Source of the DNA: a virus
DNA: 30,587 bases
Strand: one strand, 5' to 3'
Virus record (IMG/VR): IMGVR_UViG_3300046008_000503
Location: 1-30,587 of that record
Shown here: piece after piece, positions 1-6,748 of the stretch
Layout: the number at the start of each line of letters is the position of its first letter
Numbering within the stretch: the stretch's first letter is position 1
Made by a program: the position numbers and the translations under genes
The notes under the pieces: generated by a model
Told to the model about the DNA's origin: nothing
The model's database searches: none
Seen by the model: the letters and a program-made list of their open reading frames with translations, nothing else

Positions 1-80
1 ACAGTATCTTGTGTTGCACAGATTCTTGAGTCAGCAGCAAAGACATTAAATGAGATAAGAAAGATTATAAGATACTTCAT
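1..80 (-). CDS. secreted protein, N-terminal fragment (3' end outside window)
   Basis: An ATG at 80 opens a frame that runs off the left edge with 26 complete codons. The translation begins MKYLIIFLISFNVFAAD, a classic Sec signal peptide: one Lys, a hydrophobic core, and a V-F-A site that would be cut before ADS. A Cys follows at about residue 22, but not in a lipobox position, so this is more likely a soluble or periplasmic protein than a lipoprotein. It starts 8 nt after the stop of the upstream membrane-protein gene, on the same strand. No strong Shine-Dalgarno is visible. Function cannot be told from 26 residues. A plus-strand frame also stays open from 1 to 84, but the signal peptide and the strand of every neighbour favour the minus strand. 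Confidence 0.55.
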   Translation of the reverse strand, partial: MKYLIIFLISFNVFAADSRICATQDT

Positions 81-88
81 TTAGAAAC

Positions 89-388
89 TTAACGAGGTCT
101 TGTTTTGAATTTTTTAAATGTTTCGACTGTAGATTTATATTGCTCTGGCACTTCTTTATGAAATTTAAGTTTTCCAGATTTATCCTTTAGTTGAACACCA
201 AATTCATCTAGTGTTGGTACCGTAATACTCACCAAATTTATAAATGGTTGTTCAACTAAAGTAACAAATGAGTCAGTATCACTCGCAAATACCTCATTTT
301 TTACTGATTTTGTTGTTGCTTTTTTAGTTGTATAGATGGCAAATATAACAAAGATTATCCCAAAACTCATTGCAATAGTTAATTCCAT
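89..388 (-). CDS. small membrane-anchored protein, unknown function
   Basis: This encodes 99 aa. Residues about 3-19 (LTIAMSFGIIFVIFAIY) form a single N-terminal membrane helix, followed by a Lys-rich stretch (TTKKATTKSVKN) and a hydrophilic domain of about 70 aa ending in basic residues (KKFKTRPR). By the positive-inside rule the basic stretch would favour a cytoplasmic C-terminal part, which argues against a simple inner-membrane spanin. The start is supported by AAAGGA seven bases upstream of ATG. The next gene begins 8 nt downstream with a signal peptide, so the pair may act at the host envelope; that is inference. It is AT-rich like the main phage genes and unlike the fibre cassette on its other side. 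Confidence 0.7.
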   Translation of the reverse strand: MELTIAMSFGIIFVIFAIYTTKKATTKSVKNEVFASDTDSFVTLVEQPFINLVSITVPTLDEFGVQLKDKSGKLKFHKEVPEQYKSTVETFKKFKTRPR

Positions 389-564
389 TTTAAATCCTTT
401 ATATTTTAATTGTCAAACCAATAGTATCTTTAGGAAAGGCAAAATAAGATGCAATTTCCTTTGTGTTATACCCATACGAATTTATTATGATGTTAGTTTC
501 CTACCACCGAGGCTATTATTCATATTTTATATGTAATTTGCAATAATATTTCTAATTTCTCATA
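389..564. other. 176-bp intergenic gap at edge of fibre cassette
   Basis: No complete gene with a normal start was found. On the minus strand it holds a short open stretch without ATG (399-500), an AATAAATT octamer near 479-486 that only loosely resembles a late promoter, and the ribosome-binding site of the gene starting at 388. No convincing terminator hairpin with a T-tract was seen. Confidence 0.5.
399..500 (-). pseudogene. possible relic of a helix-turn-helix coding end
   Basis: A 33-codon minus-strand stretch with no ATG, bounded upstream by TAG (501-503) and ended by TAA (399-401). Its translation includes GYNTKEIASYFAFPKDTIG, which has the spacing of a helix-turn-helix (T-K-E-I-A ... 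P-K-D-T-I). It lies at the downstream edge of the GC-richer fibre cassette, where remnants of replaced genes might survive. A chance open frame of this length is quite possible, so this is a weak call. Confidence 0.2.
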
Positions 565-1062
565 TTAAAGTTGATAGGTTATAGCAGCTACATCTTCAAT
601 TGTTATAGCTGCTATAACCGAGTCTTTTAGTGCTCTTGCTTTGTAGTGAATAGTCGCAGAGAACTCTGCTAAAGCAGCTGGCATTGCCAGCATTTGAGCT
701 TGATTCAGTATAAGTATAGAATTGTCCTTTGCTGTCCAGTTTACCGAAAAAGCAGGATTAGCTGCGGCCGCTTGTGCAGCTATACCGATGCGAATAATAC
801 TTACTTGATCTGAATCAATTACCTTACCCATGTAGGTAAAGCCTTCGGACTCTTCTTTGTCGCGCAGATAATTTATTTCCTGAAGCTTCTGTGTCTTTGC
901 GTCGTCTAAGCTTGCTGACTGCTGTATATCATCTGGTTCAATTGTGATACCCAAAGCAGCTAGCTGACTCGGCTCTGCCAACTGTAGCCAGTTGCTAGGA
1001 TATTTAGTTTCGTTATGCTGAAACTGACCTCTGATGTAATTACCATTTAATTTGTAGCGCAT
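565..1062 (-). CDS. DUF4376-type tail fibre-associated protein
   Basis: This encodes 165 aa. The C-terminal two thirds match the DUF4376 pattern: KLQEINYLRDKEESEGFTYMG at about 59-79, then a DSDQVSI segment, an alanine-rich helix, VNWTAKDN at about 107-114, and a final helical part with repeated Ala/Leu heptads. DUF4376 proteins are typically found next to tail fibre genes, and a fibre-assembly or fibre-tip role is commonly assumed but is not shown here. The N-terminal about 50 aa (beginning MRYKLNGNYIRGQF) are variable in such proteins. The start has GGAG eight bases upstream. It follows the 102-aa gene after 2 nt and closes the fibre cassette. Its GC content, about 47% in a hand-counted line, is above that of the flanking phage genes. 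Confidence 0.7.
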   Translation of the reverse strand: MRYKLNGNYIRGQFQHNETKYPSNWLQLAEPSQLAALGITIEPDDIQQSASLDDAKTQKLQEINYLRDKEESEGFTYMGKVIDSDQVSIIRIGIAAQAAAANPAFSVNWTAKDNSILILNQAQMLAMPAALAEFSATIHYKARALKDSVIAAITIEDVAAITYQL

Positions 1063-1064
1063 TG

Positions 1065-1373
1065 TTACTCCTTATCCATCTGTGTCTTATTTCGTTTTTC
1101 AGTAGTGCGGAGTATGGCGGCTGTATGGGCTTCTTGATTGGTAATTTGTGCCTCTAATGCATTATAAATATCATCCAAATACTCCATCTGCAGTATGGTT
1201 GTGCTTAACCTACCTAATATATCAGTTCTACGCTCACCATCAGCTAAACCTTTTAGTAACGCCTCAAAATTCTGCTTATCAAATTCGTAGTGAAAATACT
1301 CTACCTCACGGGCATACATAGCTTCCGCTAAGGTATCGTCACGATATTGTTGGCTTAATTGTTTATAGTTCAT
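1065..1373 (-). CDS. small helical protein of fibre cassette, unknown
   Basis: This encodes 102 aa, predicted by eye as almost entirely helical and strongly charged, with no membrane segment. The stretch AMYAREVEYFHYEFDKQNFEALL (about 18-40), and the later ILQMEYLDDIYNALEAQI, look like amphipathic helices. Small proteins with a similar 'REVEYFHYE' helix are often found beside tail fibre genes, which suggests a chaperone or accessory role; this is an inference from memory of such clusters. The start is supported by AAAGGA 8 nt upstream. It lies between the propeller gene and the DUF4376 gene in a tight operon. Confidence 0.6.
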   Translation of the reverse strand: MNYKQLSQQYRDDTLAEAMYAREVEYFHYEFDKQNFEALLKGLADGERRTDILGRLSTTILQMEYLDDIYNALEAQITNQEAHTAAILRTTEKRNKTQMDKE

Positions 1374-1393
1374 TTATTTTGTTCCTTTGGTAG

Positions 1394-2287
1394 TTAAAAA
1401 AAAGCTACTCCGTTTGCACCGCCTGTAGGCAATGTAGCGGGATTAGCAAACTTAGTTCCAAACCCACTACCACTCCAAGGATATGCAGATACATATGGAG
1501 TGATGCCAATGCTTACGGCTATAGCTGTACTATCAGGTGAAAAGGCTACTCCGTAGCTACTGCCTGTAGGCAATGTTGCAGGATCAGTGAACTTAGTTCC
1601 AAACCCACTACCACTCCAAGGATATGCAGATACATATGGAGAGTTGATATGGCTTACGGCTATAGCCGTACCATCAGGTGAAAAGGCTACTCCGTTTCCA
1701 GTGCCTGTAGGCAATGTAGCGGGATTAGCAAACTTAGTTCCAAACCCACTACCACTCCAAGGATATGCAGATACATATGGAGTGGTGGCATGACCTACGG
1801 CTATAGCTGTACTATCAGGTGAAAAGGCTACGGAGTAGCCGTTACCTGTAGGCAATGTAGCGGGATTAGCAAACTTAGTTCCAAACCCACTACCACTCCA
1901 AGGATATGCAGATACATATGGAGAGTTGCTATGACCTACGGCTATAGCTGTACCATCAGGTGAAAAGGCTACTCCGTTTACGCCGCTTGGTGGCAATGTA
2001 GCAGGATCAGTGAACTTAGTTCCAAACCCACTACCACTCCAAGGATATACGGATACAAATGGAGTGATGCCATAGCTTACGGCTATAGCCGTACCATCAG
2101 GTGAAAAGGCCATTCCGATTCCGTTGCCTGCAGGCAATGTAGCAGGATCAGTGAACTTAGTTCCAAACCCACTACCACTCCAAGGATATACGGATACATA
2201 TGGAGAGTTGACATGACTTACGGCTATATAAGCGGCAGCCCTAGCTCCTACCGCTCCGCCCATCATTACTAATGAACCTGGAATCAT
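1394..2287 (-). CDS. WD40-like six-repeat beta-propeller fibre tip
   Basis: This encodes 297 aa. After a short Gly/Ala-rich start (MIPGSLVMMGGAVGARAAAY) come six copies of a 47-aa repeat: AIAVSH-x-NSPYVSAYPWSGSGFGTKF, then PATLPTG and VAFSPDGT. VAFSPDG is the WD40-like blade signature. The protein starts inside a blade (IAVSHVNSPY) and ends on the missing strand (GVAFF), so the ends can complete each other, as in propellers that close by pairing first and last strands. Propellers like this occur in phage fibre genes and would suit carbohydrate or protein binding at the host surface (inference). The start ATG overlaps the stop of the preceding gene (TAATG), implying translational coupling. It is the last of five short fibre-like genes. 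Confidence 0.75.
   Translation of the reverse strand: MIPGSLVMMGGAVGARAAAYIAVSHVNSPYVSVYPWSGSGFGTKFTDPATLPAGNGIGMAFSPDGTAIAVSYGITPFVSVYPWSGSGFGTKFTDPATLPPSGVNGVAFSPDGTAIAVGHSNSPYVSAYPWSGSGFGTKFANPATLPTGNGYSVAFSPDSTAIAVGHATTPYVSAYPWSGSGFGTKFANPATLPTGTGNGVAFSPDGTAIAVSHINSPYVSAYPWSGSGFGTKFTDPATLPTGSSYGVAFSPDSTAIAVSIGITPYVSAYPWSGSGFGTKFANPATLPTGGANGVAFF
1395..2240 (-). repeat. six tandem 141-bp coding repeats (propeller blades)
   Basis: A GGTGAAAAGG word on the plus strand recurs at 1536, 1677, 1818, 1959 and 2100, exactly 141 bp apart, and the long segment encoding PWSGSGFGTKF is almost unchanged in all six units. Variation is concentrated in two short spots per unit (after PATLP and after IAVS). 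This pattern suggests recent amplification or gene conversion, with selection or drift in the loops. Confidence 0.9.
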
Positions 2288-2718
2288 TATGACACAGCCT
2301 TGCTTAATGCAGCATGAATTGAGCCTGTTGTTCTAACGACGTAGTCAAGTCTGTCTACTGAGTTTATTGCTGTAGATAATACAGGTACAGTGCCACCTGC
2401 AAAATCCCAAGCAGTGTTATAGGCAAGTGTTCTTGAACCCGTGGCATCTTGAATAATAAAGATACTTCCTGATTGCCCTTCTACTAAATTTGTTGGTAAT
2501 GCAAGAGTGGCATTGCCTGTAAGAGTTAAGGTAAAGAAATTACCTAGTGCAAAGTCAGGAGTTATGGTTGCTCCTGAAGTGAGAGTATTAATCTTCCCGT
2601 TCGTGGCGGCACTAAATTGAAGCGCACCAGTTATTCCTGTTGAGTTGAACTTAATAGTCTCAGTACCGTTAAAGGTGAGTGCTGTGTATGTTGCTTGTGG
2701 AACGATTGCTGTTGTCAT
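2287..2718 (-). CDS. short tail fibre-like protein
   Basis: This encodes 143 aa rich in Thr, Ala, Gly and Asn, with alternating small-residue strands and no signal or membrane segment. The half containing LALPTNLVEGQSGSIFIIQD, a TGSRTLAYNTAWDF segment and VDRLDYVVR resembles a beta-sandwich module common at the ends of phage fibre proteins. Gene order places it as one element of a multi-part fibre cassette. Its own stop overlaps the ATG of the propeller gene, so the two products may be made in step. Which host structure it binds, if any, cannot be told. Confidence 0.65.
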   Translation of the reverse strand: MTTAIVPQATYTALTFNGTETIKFNSTGITGALQFSAATNGKINTLTSGATITPDFALGNFFTLTLTGNATLALPTNLVEGQSGSIFIIQDATGSRTLAYNTAWDFAGGTVPVLSTAINSVDRLDYVVRTTGSIHAALSKAVS

Positions 2719-2721
2719 TGG

Positions 2722-3405
2722 TTACTCCCACATGATGTTAATTGAACCTGCTGATGGAGTAGTATCGAACGTGTCCGTACCATTTACAGTGGTAACTGAA
2801 AGAGAATCTAATACACCTGCTAGAGTTTTAGAACCTGTGCAGGTAAATGAGTTACTTGCCGCATTATTTGTTCCGCATACCCCTGCGAATACATATGTAT
2901 TACCTGTTCCAATTTTTGTTATGGTATAAATTGCACCATGTGTGTTTGCGGAACTTCCTGAGTATGAACCTAAGAACCCTGTTGTGTTATTAACTGCGGC
3001 ATTAGCTATGCTTGTGGCTACTGAAGAATATCCTGTAGTTTCTAAAACACCACCAACACCAAGTCTTATTAAAAAGTTTGAAGTGCCACTTGTACTTACA
3101 CTATTCAAAGAAACTGTAATTCGTTTAGCCCATGATGGAATAACACTTGTAAATGGTATTGAAGTCTGTCCTGCACAAGTTACTTCTGAACCTATTGATA
3201 ACTTACTAGAGGTTAATGTTTCACCACTTGCTAATGTCACCTTACCATCACTCGCCACCGTTAAAATATCACCTAGCGAACCATCTGAGCCACGTGCGAG
3301 TTTTGCTGTGCCATCGTTATTGGCTGATAGTTGGAAGTTTTGGCTGTCAGTAGTTGACTTACCTATGGTGATTGCGTCTGTTTTTACACCTGATATGACT
3401 GGCAT
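2722..3405 (-). CDS. tail fibre-like protein with C-terminal tip module (paralogue B)
   Basis: This encodes 227 aa. The first about 70 residues are fibre-shaft-like (QNFQLSANNDGTAKLARGSDGS ... TVASDGKVTLASGE). The rest is a compact module: VTCAGQTSIPF, SWAKRITVSLNSVSTSGTSN, a variable middle, and an end TTVNGTDTFDTTPSAGSINI. The same module forms most of the neighbouring 196-aa protein, so the two genes are paralogues. GAGGG lies upstream of the ATG. The module resembles the terminal beta-sandwich of many phage fibres; receptor binding is inferred, not shown. Confidence 0.7.
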   Translation of the reverse strand: MPVISGVKTDAITIGKSTTDSQNFQLSANNDGTAKLARGSDGSLGDILTVASDGKVTLASGETLTSSKLSIGSEVTCAGQTSIPFTSVIPSWAKRITVSLNSVSTSGTSNFLIRLGVGGVLETTGYSSVATSIANAAVNNTTGFLGSYSGSSANTHGAIYTITKIGTGNTYVFAGVCGTNNAASNSFTCTGSKTLAGVLDSLSVTTVNGTDTFDTTPSAGSINIMWE

Positions 3406-3408
3406 TTG

Positions 3409-3999
3409 TTATCCCTCGTACATCACGTTAATTGAGCCTGCTGATGGTGTTGTGTCAAACGTGTCTGTACCGTTGACTGTTGTGATTCGTACTTGTGTTA
3501 ATGTTGCAGATAGTGTTTTAGTGCCTTTTGTTTCCATAACATAAACTACGTCATCCCTAGCAATACCACCGTTTGCAACCCAAGTATTACCTGATAGTCT
3601 ATTAATGACTACAGCACCGCTATAAGTACCTGTCGCAACATAAGTACCGTATAGCAAATATCCAATACCTGAATAAACTAAGCTACCTACTGTTGCTGTT
3701 GCAAAAGCAGCACTTGAGCCTGCATATCCAGTATTCTCAATACCGCCACTATCGCCAATTTGAATTAAGAAGTTAGAAGTTCCACTCACACTAATACCAC
3801 TAAACATCACAGTAATTCTCTTAGCCCAACTAGGAATGCCTGTGAAGTCTATTGATGTCTGTCCTGCACAGGTTACTGGAGTCATACTCTCAAGCGTGTA
3901 TGCTCTTGTTGTTCCTGTACCACCATCGGCTACCGCTAACGGGGTGGTTAAGTCTATTGAGCCTGTTTGTACTGATGTGCCTGATATTGTTGTAGTCAT
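3409..3999 (-). CDS. tail fibre-like protein with C-terminal tip module (paralogue A)
   Basis: This encodes 196 aa starting MTTTISG. I chose the ATG at 3999 rather than the one at 4014, because it overlaps the upstream stop (TAATG) and has GGAG eight bases before it. The first about 40 residues are linker-like (SIDLTTPLAVADGGTGTTRAY). The remainder is the CAGQTSIDF / SWAKRITVMFSGISVSGTSN / TTVNGTDTFDTTPSAGSINV module shared with the next gene. The centre, between the two conserved parts, differs most between the paralogues, as expected for a surface-exposed binding region. A role as a fibre tip subunit is inferred. Confidence 0.7.
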   Translation of the reverse strand: MTTTISGTSVQTGSIDLTTPLAVADGGTGTTRAYTLESMTPVTCAGQTSIDFTGIPSWAKRITVMFSGISVSGTSNFLIQIGDSGGIENTGYAGSSAAFATATVGSLVYSGIGYLLYGTYVATGTYSGAVVINRLSGNTWVANGGIARDDVVYVMETKGTKTLSATLTQVRITTVNGTDTFDTTPSAGSINVMYEG

Positions 4000-4991
4000 T
4001 AAGAAATACTCCATGTTGCGTTAGTTGGAACTGTCACGGTTACGCCTGTCGCTATTGATATAGCACCTGCTGAGATTGCATTTTTCACCTTACCTACTGA
4101 GTGTGGGACAGTACCTGCTGTTGTGATTGCCACCGTTGAACCACCACGAGTTGCTGAAACCATGAACGTGTTGGCTGTTAAGTTTGTCGCTATCACGTAG
4201 TACCCAGTAGCCGCTACTAAAGGTGCAGGTAGGTTTGCTGGAGTTGCGTTATAGAACTGTACTAACTGACCTTCTGTAAACCCGTGATTATTTAGTGTGA
4301 ATATGTCCGTACCTGCGTCAACCGTTACCCCTGATACCAAAGCACCTTGGCCGAGCGTGTAGTTGGTTGTAATTAGAGTGTCATTCTCTACAAATATGCC
4401 ATCGTTACCTGCGCCTGTAGCACCGCCAGAAACCTTAACCCATGAAGGTGCGAGAGTTGTACCATTACTTTGTAGAACATATCCTGCCGTACCATTAGCT
4501 AACATCGCTGTAGTATTTACTGCTGTTTGATATGGAATTGAACCGCCAAGACCACCAGAGATATTTGCAACTATTGTTTGAGATGGGTGTACATGATCTT
4601 GTCTAGCAGTTAATGTACTTGTACCTACTGCAGCAGTACCATTAATTAACGGTGCAACTGAAGCTAAACCGGTAATACTATTGAATGAAGTACCAGTTGC
4701 AGCACCAATATTACCACCAACAGTCGCCAAAGTTCCAGATGTAGGTAATGTCACATTTGTTGCTGCAGTAGCAGTTAATGTAATACTAAATGCACCAGAA
4801 GTGATTAACGAAGAACCTTGAGCAAGAGTAAGTGTTGCTGATGTTGTCGGAGCAGTAATTGTAACTTTATTGACTGTAGTTGCAGAAGCAACACCTAACA
4901 CAGGTGTAACTAATGTAGGTGATGTATTTAGTACAGCATTACCTGAACCAGTAACATTACTTATTAAGTCTGATGAAATTTTTGTTGTCAT
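3999..4991 (-). CDS. chimeric tail fibre protein with QDHVHP module
   Basis: This encodes 330 aa. Residues about 1-60 (SNVTGSGNAVLNTSPTLVTP) are a fibre-type repeat. About 63-136 carry the module TSGTLATVGGNIGAATGTSF ... TARQDHVHP, almost the same as part of the 929-aa fibre at 9726-12515. The HVHP word marks a domain border in many phage fibres. After it comes unrelated sequence (GGLGGSIPYQTAVNTTAMLA, then EGQLVQFYNATPANLPAPL and ANTFMVSATRGG, a phage structural motif) ending NATWSIS, a natural-looking terminus. GC content steps up after the module. AAAGGA precedes the ATG, and the stop overlaps the next start. It probably supplies the attachment end of the second fibre set (inference). Confidence 0.75.
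   Translation of the reverse strand: MTTKISSDLISNVTGSGNAVLNTSPTLVTPVLGVASATTVNKVTITAPTTSATLTLAQGSSLITSGAFSITLTATAATNVTLPTSGTLATVGGNIGAATGTSFNSITGLASVAPLINGTAAVGTSTLTARQDHVHPSQTIVANISGGLGGSIPYQTAVNTTAMLANGTAGYVLQSNGTTLAPSWVKVSGGATGAGNDGIFVENDTLITTNYTLGQGALVSGVTVDAGTDIFTLNNHGFTEGQLVQFYNATPANLPAPLVAATGYYVIATNLTANTFMVSATRGGSTVAITTAGTVPHSVGKVKNAISAGAISIATGVTVTVPTNATWSIS
4585..4803 (-). repeat. fibre module copy 1 (about 92% identical to copy at 10177)
   Basis: These 219 bp align without gaps to 10177-10395; I counted 18 mismatches by hand. The block encodes SGAFSITLTATAA through TARQDHVHP. It is a long enough stretch of homology for recombination between the two fibre cassettes. Confidence 0.9.
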
Positions 4992-4993
4992 GT

Positions 4994-5359
4994 TTAATCC
5001 TTTGTAGATTTATCATCAGACTTGCCAGTATATTTGGCATTTAAGAACTTAGTATAACCTTCAGAAATACCCATAGCACCTAAGTAAACTAAGAATAACT
5101 CTACAGTTAACCATTTACCAATAGTACTTTGAATAATTACCCATGTACCAGTAATGCCAGCAGCCAATTGTAAGATTCTCGTTAACGATGCAGTACCATC
5201 TGGAGCAGAGATCAAATCAATCCAATGAAACTTTTGATTTGAATCTTTTGACATGTTATAGATAAAGAACATGAATGCTAAGATAGCAAACAAGAACCCA
5301 TAAGTTAGGATCTGATTTGGTGTTACTGTAGAGATTATGTGTTTAATAAAGTCTTGCAT
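4994..5359 (-). CDS. two-helix membrane protein, possible holin
   Basis: This encodes 121 aa. The first membrane helix is at about 17-36 (ILTYGFLFAILAFMFFIYNM) and a second hydrophobic region spans about 66-97 (AAGITGTWVIIQ ... VELFLVYLGAMGIS). Between them lies a short conserved-looking loop, WIDLISAPDGTASLTRI. The C-terminus is charged (TGKSDDKSTKD). Size, topology and the 'LVYLGAMG' segment recall small membrane proteins annotated as holins in several tailed phages, but no endolysin is visible in the window, so this stays tentative. It sits between the 319-aa gene (2 nt upstream) and the second fibre cassette. Confidence 0.55.
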   Translation of the reverse strand: MQDFIKHIISTVTPNQILTYGFLFAILAFMFFIYNMSKDSNQKFHWIDLISAPDGTASLTRILQLAAGITGTWVIIQSTIGKWLTVELFLVYLGAMGISEGYTKFLNAKYTGKSDDKSTKD

Positions 5360-5361
5360 AA

Positions 5362-6321
5362 TTAAGCCTTAGGTGTTTTTAAGTGTACCATCTCACCGGA
5401 CTTAGCCTTTAAGATAATACCTTTATTTGGATATGTTTTAGCAAACTTTAATATCTCTTGACCAACAGGACCATCTTCATCAGTAATGTATTTGTCCCAT
5501 TTTTCATATCTTTGTTTTGCTGCTTTTGTTTTATCAACAGTTTTGCCTTCTACATCAAAAACATGAGAACCACCAAACTTATCCATATCTTTCCAATTAC
5601 GACGCTCAACTTTACCCATTGGTCCAGGATTGTCAGCAACACCAGCAGAAACATTTACTGGAGCATCTTCATTAATAGATTTTAAGTCATGTGATGATAC
5701 TGTATAAGGCGACATTCTACCAGCAACTTGTACATTAAATTTACCATGAGCTAATGCCGCTGTAATTTTACCTGTAACATGTTTACCTTTGTGCATTGGA
5801 TCTGCTATTGATACTTCTGTACCAACTTCCCAATTAGACTTAGATTTTGTTTCTGTGTCTCTATGTGGATTTGATTTGATATTTTGGATTGTTTTGAGTT
5901 TTGTTGCGATAAGTTTATGTGCCGTTGATTCATCTATTGTTTTATGAGCTACAATAGTCTCAACAACAGAATCAAATTCTTCTATTAAAGCTTCTTCGTC
6001 AATGGATTCTTTCATTAACATATATGCTGCGGCTAATGATGTAAACTTGCCACCCGGAACTTTTTGAATAAGACGTTTCATATTAAACACCAATCTAATG
6101 AATGGTGAATATGCAGCATTCTCAGCAACACCTTCTGGAGACTTTAACTTATTGCCTTCATCATCAATGATACCTAATTTGAATGCATCAGTCTTTGTCC
6201 AATCTTGGTAGAGCATCTTTACAATTCTAAAACTGTAAATGTAGTCTACTCCTAATGATAGTAACCCTTCGGTTAAAATATCATTATTTGCTTGGAACGA
6301 ACTCTTTTGTTTTGAAGCCAT
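5362..6321 (-). CDS. conserved phage protein with SH3-like segment, unknown
   Basis: This encodes 319 aa from the ATG at 6321, chosen because it follows the upstream stop by one base; the longer frame from 6375 would overlap that gene by about 50 bp. The N-terminal part has LLSLGVDYIYSFRIVKMLYQ and WTKTDAFKLGIIDDEGN, and resembles a family recurring in T4-like and other marine phages. The middle helical region ends near ESTAHKLIATKL. A beta-rich stretch (VGTEVSIADPMHKGKHVTGK ... GKFNVQVAG) looks like an SH3/KOW-type barrel. The C-terminus is Lys-rich (KTVDKTKAAKQRYEKWDKYI). No catalytic motif was recognised. A structural or internal virion role is a guess from the neighbourhood. Confidence 0.65.
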   Translation of the reverse strand: MASKQKSSFQANNDILTEGLLSLGVDYIYSFRIVKMLYQDWTKTDAFKLGIIDDEGNKLKSPEGVAENAAYSPFIRLVFNMKRLIQKVPGGKFTSLAAAYMLMKESIDEEALIEEFDSVVETIVAHKTIDESTAHKLIATKLKTIQNIKSNPHRDTETKSKSNWEVGTEVSIADPMHKGKHVTGKITAALAHGKFNVQVAGRMSPYTVSSHDLKSINEDAPVNVSAGVADNPGPMGKVERRNWKDMDKFGGSHVFDVEGKTVDKTKAAKQRYEKWDKYITDEDGPVGQEILKFAKTYPNKGIILKAKSGEMVHLKTPKA

Positions 6322-6322
6322 C

Positions 6323-6748
6323 TTAGTCTCTGCAATCAAATGGGAGTTTCTTTTGTGTATTAAAAACACACTCAAGATCTCTCCATGTCGTTATGGATAT
6401 GATGTATTTATTATCAACAACCAACTCTTCAGATACTACTAGTATATCTGGCATCTGTTCTAAAAATGTATATACTGTTTTTAGAAATGAAATATGTTCT
6501 TCAGATTGTTTATGTCTGAAGAACAATAATTGTTGAGCAATTTCAAATGTGAACAGATTAGAAATAGTGATTAGTTTATTAATCAAGATTCTTAAGTTTC
6601 TATGTTCACCTAATGTGAAGTAACGAGTGATATCTGCTTTGATATTATCTATTAAAGCTAAGTCTTGGTAGAATTCTTTCGTAGAAAATACCACAGATTG
6701 ATAGGCTTTGGCTGCAATGACATCATAGTTATCACTCGTTAATTGCAT
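6323..6748 (-). CDS. conserved phage protein of 141 aa, unknown
   Basis: Mostly helical, with no membrane segment. The central part LRILINKLITISNLFTFEIA followed by LLFFRH, and the end segment of the type FLKTVYTFLEQMPDILV, resemble a small protein family found widely in marine T4-like and T7-like phages, usually near structural genes. No enzyme motif is present. It starts 3 nt after the preceding gene's stop and ends one base before the next ATG, so translation is probably coupled with the 319-aa gene. Confidence 0.6.
   Translation of the reverse strand: MQLTSDNYDVIAAKAYQSVVFSTKEFYQDLALIDNIKADITRYFTLGEHRNLRILINKLITISNLFTFEIAQQLLFFRHKQSEEHISFLKTVYTFLEQMPDILVVSEELVVDNKYIISITTWRDLECVFNTQKKLPFDCRD

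Noticed and set aside
1-84. Plus-strand frame open from 1 to 84, as if a gene ended there
   Set aside because: The opposite strand encodes a clear signal peptide starting at 80, and every other gene is on the minus strand; 27 open codons can occur by chance.
1395-2240. Regular repeats that might be mistaken for a CRISPR array
   Set aside because: The 141-bp period is a multiple of three, lies fully in frame, and has no short repeat/spacer structure.
2942-3544. Long plus-strand open frame (200 codons) over the fibre genes
   Set aside because: It spans two minus-strand genes with good ribosome-binding sites; the frame is a shadow of Thr/Ser/Gly-rich fibre codons. The same holds for the plus-strand frames at 13794-14501, 14601-15260 and 10267-10533.
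3997-4014. Upstream ATG at 4014 as start of the 196-aa fibre-like gene
   Set aside because: The ATG at 3999 overlaps the previous stop and has GGAG at the right distance; the five extra codons lie within the upstream gene's end.
6405-6412. AATAAATA on the minus strand inside the 141-aa gene
   Set aside because: It is 84 nt before the next ATG and inside coding sequence; a handful of such octamers is expected by chance in AT-rich DNA.
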